Shown: positions 9,424 to 19,782, counted from the first letter of the stretch. The stretch is 64,000 bases of DNA from Microglena sp. YARC (GCA_022414725.1 CM039462.1:81627390-81691389), one strand, 5' to 3'. Notes: generated from the letters alone by a model not told the origin. Numbers and translations are program-made.

Positions 9424-12225
9424 TGTCCTCATGTGCAGACACCTATTTTTCAGTGTGTTTATTTGTGAAAGATTCTATACATCTTGACAGTTATTTTGAG
9501 TGTCCTCATGTGCAGACACCTATTTTTCAGTGTGTTTGTTTGTGAAAGATTCACTACATTTTGACAGTTATTTTGATTGTCCTCATGTGCAGACACCTAT
9601 TTTTCAGTGTGTTTGTTTGTGAGAGATTCACTACATTTTGACAGTTATTTTGAGTGTCCTCATGTGCAGACACCTATTTTTCAGTGTGTTTGTTTTTGAA
9701 AGATTCACTACATTTTGACAGTTATTTTGAGTGTCCTCATGTGCAGACACCTATTTTTCAGTGTGTTTGTTTTTGAAAGATTCACTACATTTTGACAGTT
9801 ATTTTTATTGTCCTCATGTGCAGACACCTATTTTTCAGTGTGTTTGTTTGTGAAAGATTCTCTACATCTTGACAGTTATTTTGAGTGTCCTCATGTGCAG
9901 ACACCTATTTTTCAGTGTGTTTATTTGTGAAAGATTCTATACATCTTGACAGTTATTTTGAGTGTCCTCATGTGCAGACACCTATTTTTCAGTGTGTTTG
10001 TTTGTGAAAGATTCTCTACATTTTGACAGTTATTTTGATTGTCCTCATGTGCAGACACCTATTTTTCAGTGTGTTTGTTTGTGAAAGATTCTCTACATTT
10101 TGACAGTTATTTTGATTGTCCTCATGTGCAGACACCTATTTTTCAGTGTGTTTATTTGTGAAAGATTCTATACATCTTGACAGTTATTTTGAGTGTCCTC
10201 ATGTGCAGACACCTATTTTTCAGTGTGTTTGTTTGTGAAAGATTCACTACATTTTGACAGTTATTTTGATTGTCCTCATGTGCAGACACCTATTTTTCAG
10301 TGTGTTTGTTTGTGAGAGATTCACTACATTTTGACAGTTATTTTGAGTGTCCTCATGTGCAGACACCTATTTTTCAGTGTGTTTGTTTTTGAAAGATTCA
10401 CTACATTTTGACAGTTATTTTGAGTGTCCTCATGTGCAGACACCTATTTTTCAGTGTGTTTGTTTTTGAAAGATTCACTACATTTTGACAGTTATTTTTA
10501 TTGTCCTCATGTGCAGACACCTATTTTTCAGTGTGTTTGTTTGTGAAAGATTCACTACATTTTGACAGTTATTTTGAGTGTCCTCATGTGCAGACACCTA
10601 TTTTTCAGTGTGTTTGTTTTTGAAAGATTCACTACATTTTGACAGTTATTTTGAGTGTCCTCATGTGCAGACACCTATTTTTCAGTGTGTTTGTTTGTGA
10701 AAGATTCACTACATTTTGACAGTTATTTTGATTGTCCTCATGTGCAGACACCTATTTTTCAGTGTGTTTGTTTGTGAAAGATTCTCTACATTTTGACAGT
10801 TATTTTGAGTGTCCTCATGTGCAGACACCTATTTTTCAGTGTGTTTATTTGTGAAAGATTCTATACATTTTGACAGTTATTTTGAGTGTCCTCATGTGCA
10901 GACACCTATTTTTCAGTGTGTTTGTTTGTGAAAGATTCTCTACATTTTGACAGTTATTTTGATTGTCCTCATGTGCAGACACCTATTTTTCAGTGTGTTT
11001 GTTTGTGAAAGATTCTCTACATTTTGACAGTTATTTTGAGTGTCCTCATGTGCAGACACCTATTTTTCAGTGTGTTTGTTTGTGAAAGATTCACTACATT
11101 TTGACAGTTATTTTGAGTGTCCTCATGTGCAGACACCTATTTTTCAGTGTGTTTGTTTGTGAAAGATTCTCTACATTTTGACAGTTATTTTGATTGTCCT
11201 CATGTGCAGACACCTATTTTTCAGTGTGTTTGTTTGTGAAAGATTCACTACATTTTGACAGTTATTTTGATGTCCTCATGTGCAGACACCTATTTTTCAG
11301 TGTGTTTGTTTGTGAAAGATTCTCTACATCTTGACAGTTATTTTGAGTGTCCTCATGTGCAGACACCTATTTTTCAGTGTGTTTGTTTGTGAAAGATTCT
11401 ATACATCTTGACAGTTATTTTGAGTGTCCTCATGTGCAGACACCTATTTTTCAGTGTGTTTGTTTGTGAAAGATTCTCTACATTTTGACAGTTATTTTGA
11501 TTGTCCTCATGTGCAGACACCTATTTTTCAGTGTGTTTGTTTGTGAAAGATTCACTACATTTTGACAGTTATTTTGATTGTCCTCATGTGCAGACACCTA
11601 TTTTTCAGTGTGTTTATTTGTGAAAGATTCTATACATCTTGACAGTTATTTTGAGTGTCCTCATGTGCGGAACACCTATTTTTCAGTGTGTTTGTTTGTG
11701 TAAGATTCTATACATCTTGACAGTTATTTTGATTGTCCTCATGTGCAGACACCTATTTTTCAGTGTGTTTGTTACTGAAAGATTCACTACATTTTGACAG
11801 TTATTTTGATTGTCCTCATGTGCAGACACCTATTTTTCAGTGTGTTTGTTTGTGAAAGATTCTCTACATCTTGACAGTTGACTCTAGTTATTTTGATTGT
11901 CCTCATGTGCAGACACCTATTTTTCAGTGTGTTTGTTTGTGAAAGATTCTCTACATTTTGACAGTTATTTTGAGTGTCCTCATGTGCAGACCCCTTTTTT
12001 TCAGTGTGTTTGTTTGTGAAAGATTCTCTACATTTTGACAGTTATTTTGAGTGTCCTCATGTGCAGACACCTATTTTTCAGTGTGTTTATTTGTGAAAGA
12101 TTCTCTACATTTTGACAGTTATTTTGAGTGTCCTCATGTGCAGACACCTATTTTTCAGTGTTTTTGTTTGTGAAAGATTCTCTACATTTTGACAGTTATT
12201 TTGATTGTCCTCATGTGCAGACACC
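9424..12225. repeat. 77-bp satellite, about 36 copies
   Basis: The unit TGTCCTCATGTGCAGACACC - TATTTTTCAGTGTGTTTGTT - TGTGAAAGATTC(T/A)CTACATTT - TGACAGTTATTTTGA(G/T) is repeated head to tail for 2.8 kb with few differences. Blocks of differing units recur in the same order (compare 9580-9800 with 10270-10500), so multi-unit segments were duplicated. It is the largest array in the window and holds no gene. Confidence 0.96.
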
Positions 12226-12428
12226 TATTTTGCGGGGCTCCTCCTGCCTTGCACAACTGCTGCTTGTCCATCCCCCCACCCCCTGCGTACAATTAACAAG
12301 AAAAAATTGTGATGAATAGTAAAAATGGATCCTGAGACGGTTGTCCTAGTTGGTGCTGGCACATGACATGAAAATGCTGAATATCGGCTTGTGTATGCAG
12401 ATGAGTGATTACAAGACCTGCATACAAC

Positions 12429-13082
12429 ATGTCAGAACAACCGTGCATCATCGACATATCAAGGGAAGATGAAGACATTGTTCGAGACTGTGTTACACAA
12501 ATATGCAACTGCGTTTTGAACGCACATGAGCCGTGCATTGTATCCTTGGTATCGTCTGATGATGAGTCCGACGACGAGGCCCAGGCCATGTCCGAGTCCG
12601 AGTCTGACGACGAGGCCCAGGCCATGTCCGAGTCCGATGCCGAGTCCGAGTCCGATGCCCAAGCCCAGGCCATGTCCGAGTCTGACGACGAGTCCGAGCC
12701 CGAGCCCGTATATCAGCCGGCCCACACGTTTGAAGACGTATCCGGGCTACTGGAGAGGACAGGGATCTTAGAAACGTTCCTCGCAGGCGGGCATACCCTG
12801 GCGACCATGTCCACCAGCTGGTGGACGTACTGGTTGTCTAACAAAGCCCTTGACACCTGGTTTAATGGCGTTTGGACGAGGACTGAACAGAAGATGATGA
12901 TCCTGAGTCTGCATCCCGACAAGGCCAACTCCTTGCGCGATGCGCGCATGACCGAGGATGATCACATGTGGATGGACCAACTTTCCCAAAATCTGAATGG
13001 AGCACTCAACGAGGTGCACCACGTAATTCCCAGCGAGATGTACGACATCCTATACTTGCTCTATAATACTGAGTTGGCTTAA
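12429..13082 (+). CDS. Acidic J-like protein, copy A
   Basis: This 217-residue protein has a paralogue at 39510-40226. The start follows that copy (MSEQPCIID); an upstream ATG at 12405 would add eight residues. The N-terminus has two candidate SUMO-interaction motifs, CIIDISREDED and [14 protein letters not shown]. Next comes an acidic tract repeating AMSESESDDEAQ, then a conserved C-terminal half with [15 protein letters not shown] and a segment like helix II, the HPD loop and helix III of a J-domain (MILSLHPDK, then an amphipathic helix). J-domains stimulate Hsp70 ATPase; whether this one folds as such is uncertain because the upstream part is atypical. A weak AAAAAATTG box lies at 12301. 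The gene directly follows the 77-bp satellite. Confidence 0.75.
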   Translation: MSEQPCIIDISREDEDIVRDCVTQICNCVLNAHEPCIVSLVSSDDESDDEAQAMSESESDDEAQAMSESDAESESDAQAQAMSESDDESEPEPVYQPAHTFEDVSGLLERTGILETFLAGGHTLATMSTSWWTYWLSNKALDTWFNGVWTRTEQKMMILSLHPDKANSLRDARMTEDDHMWMDQLSQNLNGALNEVHHVIPSEMYDILYLLYNTELA

Positions 13083-13374
13083 ATTGCTGCGTTCATATTT
13101 GGTTAGTTTTTCGAGCAGGACACACCTACGAGAACTACATCACCATGATGGCATGCAACTGCATCGTCCACAAAGATTTCTTGGCTCCGGGTGTCACATG
13201 GGAGTTGGTGACATTTGGCATGGCTTGACGTGTAATAAGGAATTTGCATGTACTAAATATCAGAATGCCATGTATGTATGTATGCCAACGCTTCTGTAAA
13301 ATTCTTCAACCTCCTACCCTGCTACCCACCCAGCCCTCCTCCTCTGTCGCTACCCCCCCCAGCCCTCCTCCAGT

Positions 13375-13610
13375 TTTTGCATGCGGTGTGTGCCATGGGG
13401 TAGCATGGGGCATGCTGTGTGTGCCATGGGGATGCATGGGGCATGCTGTGTGTGCCATGCGGTGTGTGCCATGGGGTTGCATGGGGCATGCTGTGTGTGC
13501 CATGGGGGCATGAGGCATGCGGTGTGTGCCGTGGGGTTACATGAGGCATGTAGCATGCGGTATGTGCCATGGGGTCATGAGGCATGCGGTGTGTGCCATG
13601 GGGTTGCGGA
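13375..13610. repeat. GC-rich short tandem repeat
   Basis: Roughly seven units of about 33 bp contain GCATGCGGTGTGTGCC and ATGGGGTTGCATGGGG, related to the array at 7400. No gene is seen between 13083 and 14570; open frames here are repeat by-products. Confidence 0.85.
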
Positions 13611-13802
13611 GCGGGTTTCGCGATCTATTTATTCTTCCATACTTTCATTCACAAAACCCGTTCACCACATCAATAAATCCCTACTTATCCCCATTTGTTT
13701 CTTCACGTCCAAGGTAAACACGATCAGTATCAACAACATTTAATTCCACGCACTTGTTTTCCCTCAGGCACAACAATCAACATCATGGGATCCCAACCGA
13801 GG

Positions 13803-14122
13803 TGTGGCTACACATAGCATCATTGACTGTGGCTACACATAGCATCATTGGCTACACATAGCATCATTGACTGTGGCTACACATAGCATCATTGGCTACA
13901 CATAGCATCATTGACTGTGGCTACACATAGCATCATTGACTGTGGCTACACATAGCATCATTGACTGTGGCTACACATAGCATCATTGACTGTGGCTACA
14001 CATAGCATCATTGACTGTGGCTACACATAGCATCATTGACTGTGGCTACACATAGCATCATTGACTGTGGCTACACATAGCATCATTGACTGTGGCTACA
14101 CATAGCATCATTGACTGTGGAC
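13803..14122. repeat. 25-bp tandem repeat
   Basis: About 13 head-to-tail copies of TGTGGCTACACATAGCATCA + TTGAC; near the start some units lack the TGACTGTG part, giving a shorter period. The repeats are contiguous without unique spacers, so this is not a CRISPR array. Confidence 0.93.
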
Positions 14123-14570
14123 CGTAGCGGATCCTCAACGCCTTTTCCGTGGGCGTTGAGCCGCTCCATGCAAAAGGCAGCGTCGGGGACCACTGGGTAC
14201 ATGACATCTAGACATCTGGCATAGATTCCAAGAATCACGTATCTACGCCAGCCACGATGTAGTGTGTCTGCTGGTTGATGTTTCTCGTTCGCGGACTCCT
14301 TTGTGGGGGCTCCGCTTGTTTAATGCGGTACGGACGACACAGTGTTCCGCCGTTTGCGTGAGGATGACGGGGCTTTGAAGTTTTGTCAACGACTTCACCC
14401 GCATCCGATACTTTCTCGTTGCATTTTGTTAATTTTCTGCAATTCGATGCGTTCATGCAGAGCGCGCCGGCCCACTCGATCCATTCATCAAGCGTCCGTT
14501 CTTTTTTGTCGGAGGCCTCATTATTAATATAAAGCGACTATTTTTGTGTGTGTGTAATACACCTGTTGTC

Positions 14571-14927
14571 ATGACTTCTACAGGCATTGTTCCCATGTCG
14601 ATAAGCTATATGAATCGCACCGTCCACGTGCTCCGGAGTTACATGGCGCCAGACATAGTCATCAAGCTTCAAAGCTTGTCATACCACACGGGACGCGTTT
14701 GGACAGAGAATGCAGATGGTATCACAGTGTTCACACCTGAGCTGAGTGTGCATGATACAACAGATGTAACTACCATTAAGGCTGCGCGCGTGGAGAACAC
14801 CTACATCATCGAGATTAATCGGTCATATGTCATCGCTTACTGCGGCATTCAAATTCTAAGGATTTGCAGACTGCAGCAGCAAGCTATGTTTGTGTGCAAC
14901 GGTTCCACTATGGATGCTACAACTTGA
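14571..14927 (+). CDS. Conserved small viral protein, paralogue of 53606-54001
   Basis: 118 residues with no recognised domain. It aligns along its length with the minus-strand product at 53606-54001: both have Y(M/L)-R-V-LR(S/T)-M-P-IV-KLQSL, a (V/I)W-ENA-G segment, ELSVH/EVSVH, and a (V/E)R(V/)E-YII-IN-SYV pattern. Secondary structure looks mostly beta. The start at 14571 matches the paralogue; an upstream ATG at 14544 is less likely. Two diverged copies in one window support a real gene. Function unknown. Confidence 0.7.
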   Translation: MTSTGIVPMSISYMNRTVHVLRSYMAPDIVIKLQSLSYHTGRVWTENADGITVFTPELSVHDTTDVTTIKAARVENTYIIEINRSYVIAYCGIQILRICRLQQQAMFVCNGSTMDATT

Positions 14928-14944
14928 CATGGAGGATCATACAG

Positions 14945-15110
14945 AATGGGCGTTCCTGCCTCCCGGCCGATTTCGACTGGTTGCGAAACATGGTATGGAG
15001 CGGATTTGTGATTCCTTGGTGCTGATGTCTCAAGCTAGCGAGTCGTTCAGGAGGCTCTAAATCTTGATTAGAAATTTAAAAAAATCGGCCGGGAGGCAGG
15101 AACGCCCATT
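14945..15110 (+). mobile_element. MITE copy 3 (166-bp family)
   Basis: Full copy with a perfect 4-bp duplication, ACAG (14941-14944 and 15111-15114). The right-hand ACAG is also the start of the TACAGTCAACGG end of another dispersed element, so this MITE inserted at that element's tip. Confidence 0.95.
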
Positions 15111-15480
15111 ACAGTCAACGGAATACTAAAATGAAACCGCTTAGTGTACGGCACACCTTATGGTGTAACCTAATGGTGTAGCAACCCACGGGGCAGTGGA
15201 ACACCAATACGATTTTGAATCAACAAATTGCAGGATGTTAACGAGAATATCGTGGTTCTTTTTTAGATCACGGCTCTCCATCCTGCAGACTCCGTATCGT
15301 TCTTTTTGTCGGTACTTTCGAGAGTGTCCATTGAAGGACCAGCCGCACTTAAGCGATCGACTCTTCCCCGGTACCGTGGCCCAAAAGAACACGGGGTCTT
15401 TGTTGATGTGCAATGCGTCATGAAAGGAGGTTTCTTTGCTGGACGGGCCATTTTGTAGGACCATCCACTCTTACACTATA
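15109..15480 (+). repeat. Dispersed element with Tc1/mariner-like end, best plus-strand copy
   Basis: It begins TTACAGTCAACGGAATACT, then GTGTACGGCACACCTTATGG, ATACGATTTTGAATCAAC and GATCGACTCTTCCCCGGTAC. It ends in the GCTGGACGGGCCATTTTGTA segment and lacks the expected opposite end (TACAGTCGGCGGAACAG). About 330 bp is shared, in inverse orientation, with 54812-55145. No credible gene lies inside. A TACAGT start with TA context is typical of Tc1/mariner-type elements; that assignment is inference. Confidence 0.75.
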
Positions 15481-15671
15481 ACGTCTGTCGACGCCTTATA
15501 CTCAGCAAAAACGCACACTCCATCTCGGGAACAACAATTATTAATACTGAAGAATTCTTCCGGAGGCTCCTCTGAAAATATACATTTTCTTTGTTCGACT
15601 GCTTAAAATCCTGCTTCGTCGATACAAACAACGTTAGAGCTTTCTCTGTACTTTTGAATGTCCGTAGAGAA

Positions 15672-16025
15672 TTATAATGTATGCACAGGATTCACTCTTT
15701 GCCCCCCTGGTCTATTTGCGCTAGTCAGTTGTTTCAATTCGCTGATTGTGACACTACATGCATCGAGAGCATCATCTATGATGTCGAACCCCTTCTCCTG
15801 CGCCCACATCAGTGCTTGACGGCCGCAGAAGAGTCCATTGTCATCTCTGATGGCTGGCAATGAAGTCACCTGCCACACCGAGAGTAGTTCAGTCACGCAA
15901 TATGTAAGGGGCTCATCAAGTGCTATGATGCGAAACCCCATGATTTCCTGTAGTGGATGTAATATATGGTTGTATGCTTCAAGTGACGGACAAGAGGCAG
16001 ATACGATGACAAATTTGTGTCCCAT
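15672..16025 (-). CDS. Thioredoxin-fold (glutaredoxin-like) protein
   Basis: 117 residues, starting at the ATG of MGHKFVIVSASCPSLEAY. Features of a thioredoxin fold are a first strand leading to Cys-Pro-Ser-Leu at an active-site-like position (residues 11-14), an intervening helix and strand, then SLPAI with the cis-proline, and a G-xxxL helix (LFCGRQALMW). The motif has one cysteine, so a monothiol glutaredoxin-like role is possible, but the fold call rests on pattern only. The frame extends upstream to 16241; that region holds a TACAGTCGGCGGAACAG repeat end and is excluded. Confidence 0.6.
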   Translation of the reverse strand: MGHKFVIVSASCPSLEAYNHILHPLQEIMGFRIIALDEPLTYCVTELLSVWQVTSLPAIRDDNGLFCGRQALMWAQEKGFDIIDDALDACSVTISELKQLTSANRPGGQRVNPVHTL

Positions 16026-16081
16026 GTTGGTTGTTATTAATACATAAGCCAATATTTTGCAATCAGACGCGCACCACCTAC

Positions 16082-16110
16082 AGTCGGCGGAACAGTAAAA
16101 TGAAACATAT
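16082..16110 (+). repeat. Solo repeat end, TACAGTCGGCGGAACAG
   Basis: A single end of the dispersed element family lies just upstream of the thioredoxin-fold gene. Other solo ends occur at 7360, 45968 and 46386 (both reversed) and 54812. Confidence 0.75.
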
Positions 16111-16537
16111 ATCAGATGGAAATAAATGTACGACATCGCCGTTAGAAAATTGTCGTTAAGAATTCTCGACATACAAGAAAAGCGCAGGAGCGGGTCGGAA
16201 GCTGTTACGTTTGTCACAGACCACTTGTAGAGTCCGCCCACAAAACTTCATTGTATTCATCCAGCTTGACGTGTGTACGGACGTGGATGACTTGACAGTT
16301 CATGTCGCCTATCACCGACGCTGCCTGCATCTGTATAGATTCATGAATCCCAAGAACACAAATTGCACCCTGATAGCTTGCTTGCAGGTCCCCACCGCGA
16401 GAGGGAGGTGGATGCGTGCGAATGAATGCGAATCTGCTCAGAAAATGGAAAGAAAGTCACACCAAACAAACTTTGATATCCCCTAACTTTCTTGGCTGGT
16501 GTCAGAATTGAACGATTCCAAAAGCGTCTCCCACGCA

Positions 16538-16620
16538 AACCCACCTATTGAATGCGTTTCCGCGATCTCCGGTCTCAGAATCACGAGTGAACTTTGTGAA
16601 ACTCGCAAGCCAAGTATAAG
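16538..16620. repeat. 83-bp block duplicated at 61918-62005
   Basis: AACCCACCTATTGAATGCGT, TCCGGTCTCAGAATCACGAG and TTTGTGAAACTCGCAAGC recur at 61918-62005 with few changes. Next to it at 16618 is AAGGTGTGTCCCACTTTATT-TGAGAA, a Tc1/mariner-like end also present at 36800 and 37000. Confidence 0.75.
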
Positions 16621-16669
16621 GTGTGTCCCACTTTATTTGAGAAATATTGCTCTCTGGCAGAGAAACAAT

Positions 16670-16999
16670 ATGTGCCTCACTCGCTCAAGTTTGCAGACAT
16701 GGCGTGACACCTATCCTAACAGCCACGCCATTCCAGATGCTGACATGGATGTAGCATTGCAGATGTACTCGAACCTATGGCCCACTCTTGACCATAGCAG
16801 ACATTACTGCCTGAACCCTTTGATCTTGGCTGCCGAGCTCCTAGAGCACGCAGGGGTGGGGCTCTACCCCAATGTAAAACGCTTCAAGGGTGAGAAAGGT
16901 CGGCGTTACAAGTACACAATAGAGCAAATGATCTTAACAGGAACCACTCATGGCATCGTTTTCAACGGGACACCTGTCGTACACTCGACGGAATACTAA
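16670..16999 (+). CDS. Unknown protein running into a repeat end
   Basis: 109 residues from the first ATG after the repeat at 16618-16660; the open frame itself goes back to 16499. The interior (residues about 20-80, with HYCLNPLILAAELLEHAG) reads like a globular helical protein. The last residues (HSTEY) are encoded by the CACTCGACGGAATACTAA repeat end, so the gene is probably truncated and stops by chance inside the repeat. No family recognised. Confidence 0.4.
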   Translation: MCLTRSSLQTWRDTYPNSHAIPDADMDVALQMYSNLWPTLDHSRHYCLNPLILAAELLEHAGVGLYPNVKRFKGEKGRRYKYTIEQMILTGTTHGIVFNGTPVVHSTEY

Positions 17000-17233
17000 A
17001 ATGAAACCGCTTTCTGGATCATAGGGGTCAACTCCCCTGTGGCTGCTGTCCTTTACGAACAGAGATTCGGGAATGACGATGTGGGTGCAAGTATCACCAA
17101 AAGAAAAAGAATACTCACCCCCTCTTAATGGTAGCGAACCGATGGGAAGTGTGCCATGCCGGGAGGACCAAAGAGCGTTGCGAGCGACAAGGGACATTTA
17201 CAATGCCCTAAAAAAAAAGTGATCATACAGTAT

Positions 17234-17875
17234 TTACTGGTGTGTAAGGTCCTTGACAAGGGCGTCAAGTGTGTAACACCTGGCGAACGCCGTTTTCACC
17301 TCGGACCTGCAAGATGGACAAGTCTTATCGGTGCAACGATCAAGCCATTTTGAGATGCAGGGTAGACAGAACATATGTCCACACTGAAGCATCTGCGTGC
17401 ACTGGAGAACTCCTTGGCATATCGAGCATGTCAGGTGCTGCCGGATGATGTCCATCAATGCAGAAGGTTGCTCATCCTTATCAATCATGTTGTGGAACAT
17501 GAAGAAGTAGGGGTTGGCAACGCGGGCGCCTGTCTTTGGGTGCAGTACTTCTTCGCAGCCTCCGAAGGAGACCCTATCGTTGGGCTCGAATGTCCAGGTG
17601 TCGGAGGGCGATAGCTTGCACATATTCTTCCCATTGGCGCGGGAGACGTAGGTGCCATTAAGTGAACCTTGGTCAGTCAATGTGGGAGCGCCACAACCGC
17701 CTTGCGGCATCTTGATAATCGCATGTTGCCGTGAGAGGATCGAGGGAACCTCCGGGTCGTCCATGGGGATGGTAGATTTGGAGGTTCTCCCTATCGTGAT
17801 CTCGCCGCTATGCGACATGGTCGCGAGGCTGCGCAGGTCCACGTATACGTGTGGGCGGTTGATGCAATGAAACAT
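17234..17875 (-). CDS. FHA-RING protein, probable E3 ubiquitin ligase
   Basis: 213 residues. FHA domain at about 10-120: ITIGRTSKS (26-34), SRQHAII (48-54) and SLNGTYV (71-77) carry the conserved Gly-Arg, Ser-x-x-His and Asn-Gly that bind phosphothreonine. A C3HC4 RING follows: Cys150/153, Cys165-x-His167, Cys170/173, Cys186/189. FHA plus RING is the arrangement of the cellular ligases RNF8 and CHFR, which recognise phosphoproteins in DNA-damage and mitotic checkpoints. A viral version could redirect host ubiquitination at phosphorylated targets; this is inference. An AAAATTGA box lies 34 bp upstream. Confidence 0.9.
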   Translation of the reverse strand: MFHCINRPHVYVDLRSLATMSHSGEITIGRTSKSTIPMDDPEVPSILSRQHAIIKMPQGGCGAPTLTDQGSLNGTYVSRANGKNMCKLSPSDTWTFEPNDRVSFGGCEEVLHPKTGARVANPYFFMFHNMIDKDEQPSALMDIIRQHLTCSICQGVLQCTQMLQCGHMFCLPCISKWLDRCTDKTCPSCRSEVKTAFARCYTLDALVKDLTHQ

Positions 17876-17908
17876 GGTGATGCTGATTAACAGAATGGGG
17901 AACCGAAA

Positions 17909-17921
17909 TCAATTTTTTTTT
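17909..17921 (-). promoter_or_regulatory. AAAATTGA-type promoter box
   Basis: On the minus strand this reads AAAAAAAAATTGA, 34 bp before the FHA-RING start. It equals the AAAATTGA early promoter of mimivirus relatives. Confidence 0.55.
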
Positions 17922-18037
17922 GTAGCCCATCACGCATCCCTTCAAAATGGAAGCTTCACAAAGGAACAGAGAATCAGCTGGAGTTTTTTGGATACAGTGA
18001 GACAGCAGTTTGACTTTTCATGCTACTTTTTGACATA

Positions 18038-18203
18038 AATGGGCGTTCCTGCCTCCCGGCCGATTTTGACTGGTTGCGAAACATGGTATGGAGCGGATTT
18101 GTGATTCCTTGGTGCTGATGTCTCAAGCTAGCGAGTCGTTCAGTAGGCTCTAAATCCTGATTAGAAATTTTAAAAAATCGGCCGGGAGGCAGGAACGCCC
18201 ATT
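18038..18203 (+). mobile_element. MITE copy 4 (166-bp family)
   Basis: Full 166-bp copy. Flanks are CATA and ATAA, so no clean 4-bp duplication is seen; it may have decayed. It lies between the leaders of the FHA-RING and RNA ligase genes. Confidence 0.93.
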
Positions 18204-18236
18204 ATAAGGCACCACCGACAACTGTATGTTAGTCGA

Positions 18237-19226
18237 ATGCCGGCCTTCATTCCATTTCCCCCGATCCAGCAGTTCAGGAACGTCCTGAAAGAGTTGCCGT
18301 ACGTCTTCGGAAGCGCGATCCCGAAGACGCTCAAGTTCCGAGGCACGGTCAAACTGCACGGGACGCACTCGGACATTGTGAGGCACTTCATTACTGGAAC
18401 CCCTGACTTCGTCGACACCATTCAGTCTCGAAACAGAATCCTGTCAGTCGACAACGACAACCAAGGCTGCCACATGTTTCTGAGTACGAAGAAGTACTCC
18501 GATCTGTTCGATCGTATCCAAGAGATCCATGGAGCAGATATAAGATCGAACATCGTCGTATGTGGCGAGTACTGCGGTAAAGGTGTGCAGAACAAGGTGG
18601 CCCTGTGTAAGCTCGCCAAGATGTTTGTGATATTTGCGATCAGAATAGACTATGAATGGGTTGACATGACCAAGTACAGCACGGTGTTCTGTCAGGAGGA
18701 ATGGATCTTCAACATCATGAACTTTCCGACGTACGAGGTGGAAGTCGACATGAGCGACACGCAGCCCGCGCAAGACTACATGGCGGATCTCACGAACTCC
18801 GTGGATGCAGAGTGTCCGTTCGCGTACCAAATGGCCGGTGTCAAGGGTGGTGGCGAGGGCATCGTGTGGACGTGCGTGGACCACCCATCGTCTCGTCTGT
18901 GGTTCAATACGAAGGGCAAGACGCATTGCACTGCCGTCACGAAGCAAGCGGTGCCTTCGCAGGCAGAGTACATCAAGACTGTGACCGAGTTCGTCGAGTC
19001 CGTCACGACCGAGTCTCGGTTGAGCCAAGGTATCGAGTGCCTGGTTGAACAGGGTGTGGAGTTGCGGATACATAGCGTCTCTGAGTTTTCGTCATGGGTG
19101 TGCCGAGACGTGTTCAAGGAGGAACGAGACACGATCGAAGAAAACGGATTCAATGTGAACGACGTTCGTAAGGCGTTGTACAGGAAAGCAGGGAACTGGT
19201 ACAAACAACGGGTGGCAACCGCATAA
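18237..19226 (+). CDS. RNA ligase (Rnl2-like nucleotidyltransferase)
   Basis: 329 residues. Nucleotidyltransferase motifs appear in order: motif I VKLHGT with the adenylated lysine at residue 39; motif III/IIIa CGEYCGKG (109-116); motif IV EGIVW (207-211); motif V lysines in FNTKGK (223-228). Family members join RNA 3'-OH and 5'-phosphate ends via a covalent AMP-enzyme, often in RNA repair. The C-terminal 100 residues may help bind substrate. The ATG lies 34 bp after MITE copy 4. Amoebal and algal giant viruses commonly carry such ligases. Confidence 0.88.
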   Translation: MPAFIPFPPIQQFRNVLKELPYVFGSAIPKTLKFRGTVKLHGTHSDIVRHFITGTPDFVDTIQSRNRILSVDNDNQGCHMFLSTKKYSDLFDRIQEIHGADIRSNIVVCGEYCGKGVQNKVALCKLAKMFVIFAIRIDYEWVDMTKYSTVFCQEEWIFNIMNFPTYEVEVDMSDTQPAQDYMADLTNSVDAECPFAYQMAGVKGGGEGIVWTCVDHPSSRLWFNTKGKTHCTAVTKQAVPSQAEYIKTVTEFVESVTTESRLSQGIECLVEQGVELRIHSVSEFSSWVCRDVFKEERDTIEENGFNVNDVRKALYRKAGNWYKQRVATA

Positions 19227-19374
19227 CTCAATTTCTAGAGCATGAATAAGCGTAATTGTGCATGGTAAGTAAACTGAACTTAAGAGAAACCTGTTGTTTT
19301 CTATGGCATCCAACAAGAGCATGGATGTCTTCACGTTCACATTTCCAAAATAATTTTGAGCATGTAGGGAAGGG

Positions 19375-19750
19375 ATGAGTGACTTTGATAATCGTTTGCG
19401 GCAGCTTGAGGCGGAACAGGCAAACCAGCGTCAGGAGATCCAAGCCTTACGGGATGCCACGTCCACCCAGATCCAGCGCCTGGACAAGGAGATCCAAGCC
19501 GTGCGGGATGCCACGTCCACCCAGATCGAGCGTGAGTTGGAAAGGGCATGGGCCGCGGCGTACCATGAACTGCAAGGGATGTTGACCGATGCTCAGTTGA
19601 CCCAAGTTAAACTGGCAACATTCGGCATGCACAAACTCACACCCCATCTTGCTTGTTGAAAATCCTTGCTTGCAGGCATCAAGACTGTGTTTGAGGCCAA
19701 ACGCTTGCTCGTGCGCACAATCAACCACGTGTGCAAGCCAGGCGACAGTC
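19375..19750 (+). pseudogene. 5' part of a coiled-coil gene split by the transposon
   Basis: The frame starts with a heptad coiled coil with two tandem copies of a 20-residue unit (RDATSTQIQRLDKEIQ). A TGA after LTPHLAC interrupts it (19657-19659); the same frame then continues (GIKTVFEAKRLL) into the transposon's left end. Downstream of the right end (34460 on) the frame resumes in the same phase once one AGTC target copy is discounted. The TGA means the gene may have been broken, or translated in two parts, before insertion. Function unknown. Confidence 0.6.
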
Positions 19751-19780
19751 AATGGGCGTTCCTGCTTCCCAACGGATTTC
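19751..19780 (+). repeat. Left terminal inverted repeat of the transposon
   Basis: AATGGGCGTTCCTGCTTCCC then AACGGATTT; complementary to 34430-34459 with a single C/G difference. Confidence 0.95.
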
Positions 19781-19782
19781 CA

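Noticed and set aside
18444..19231. Minus-strand frames of 150-209 codons
   Set aside because: They lie antisense to the RNA ligase, whose motifs fix the coding strand.
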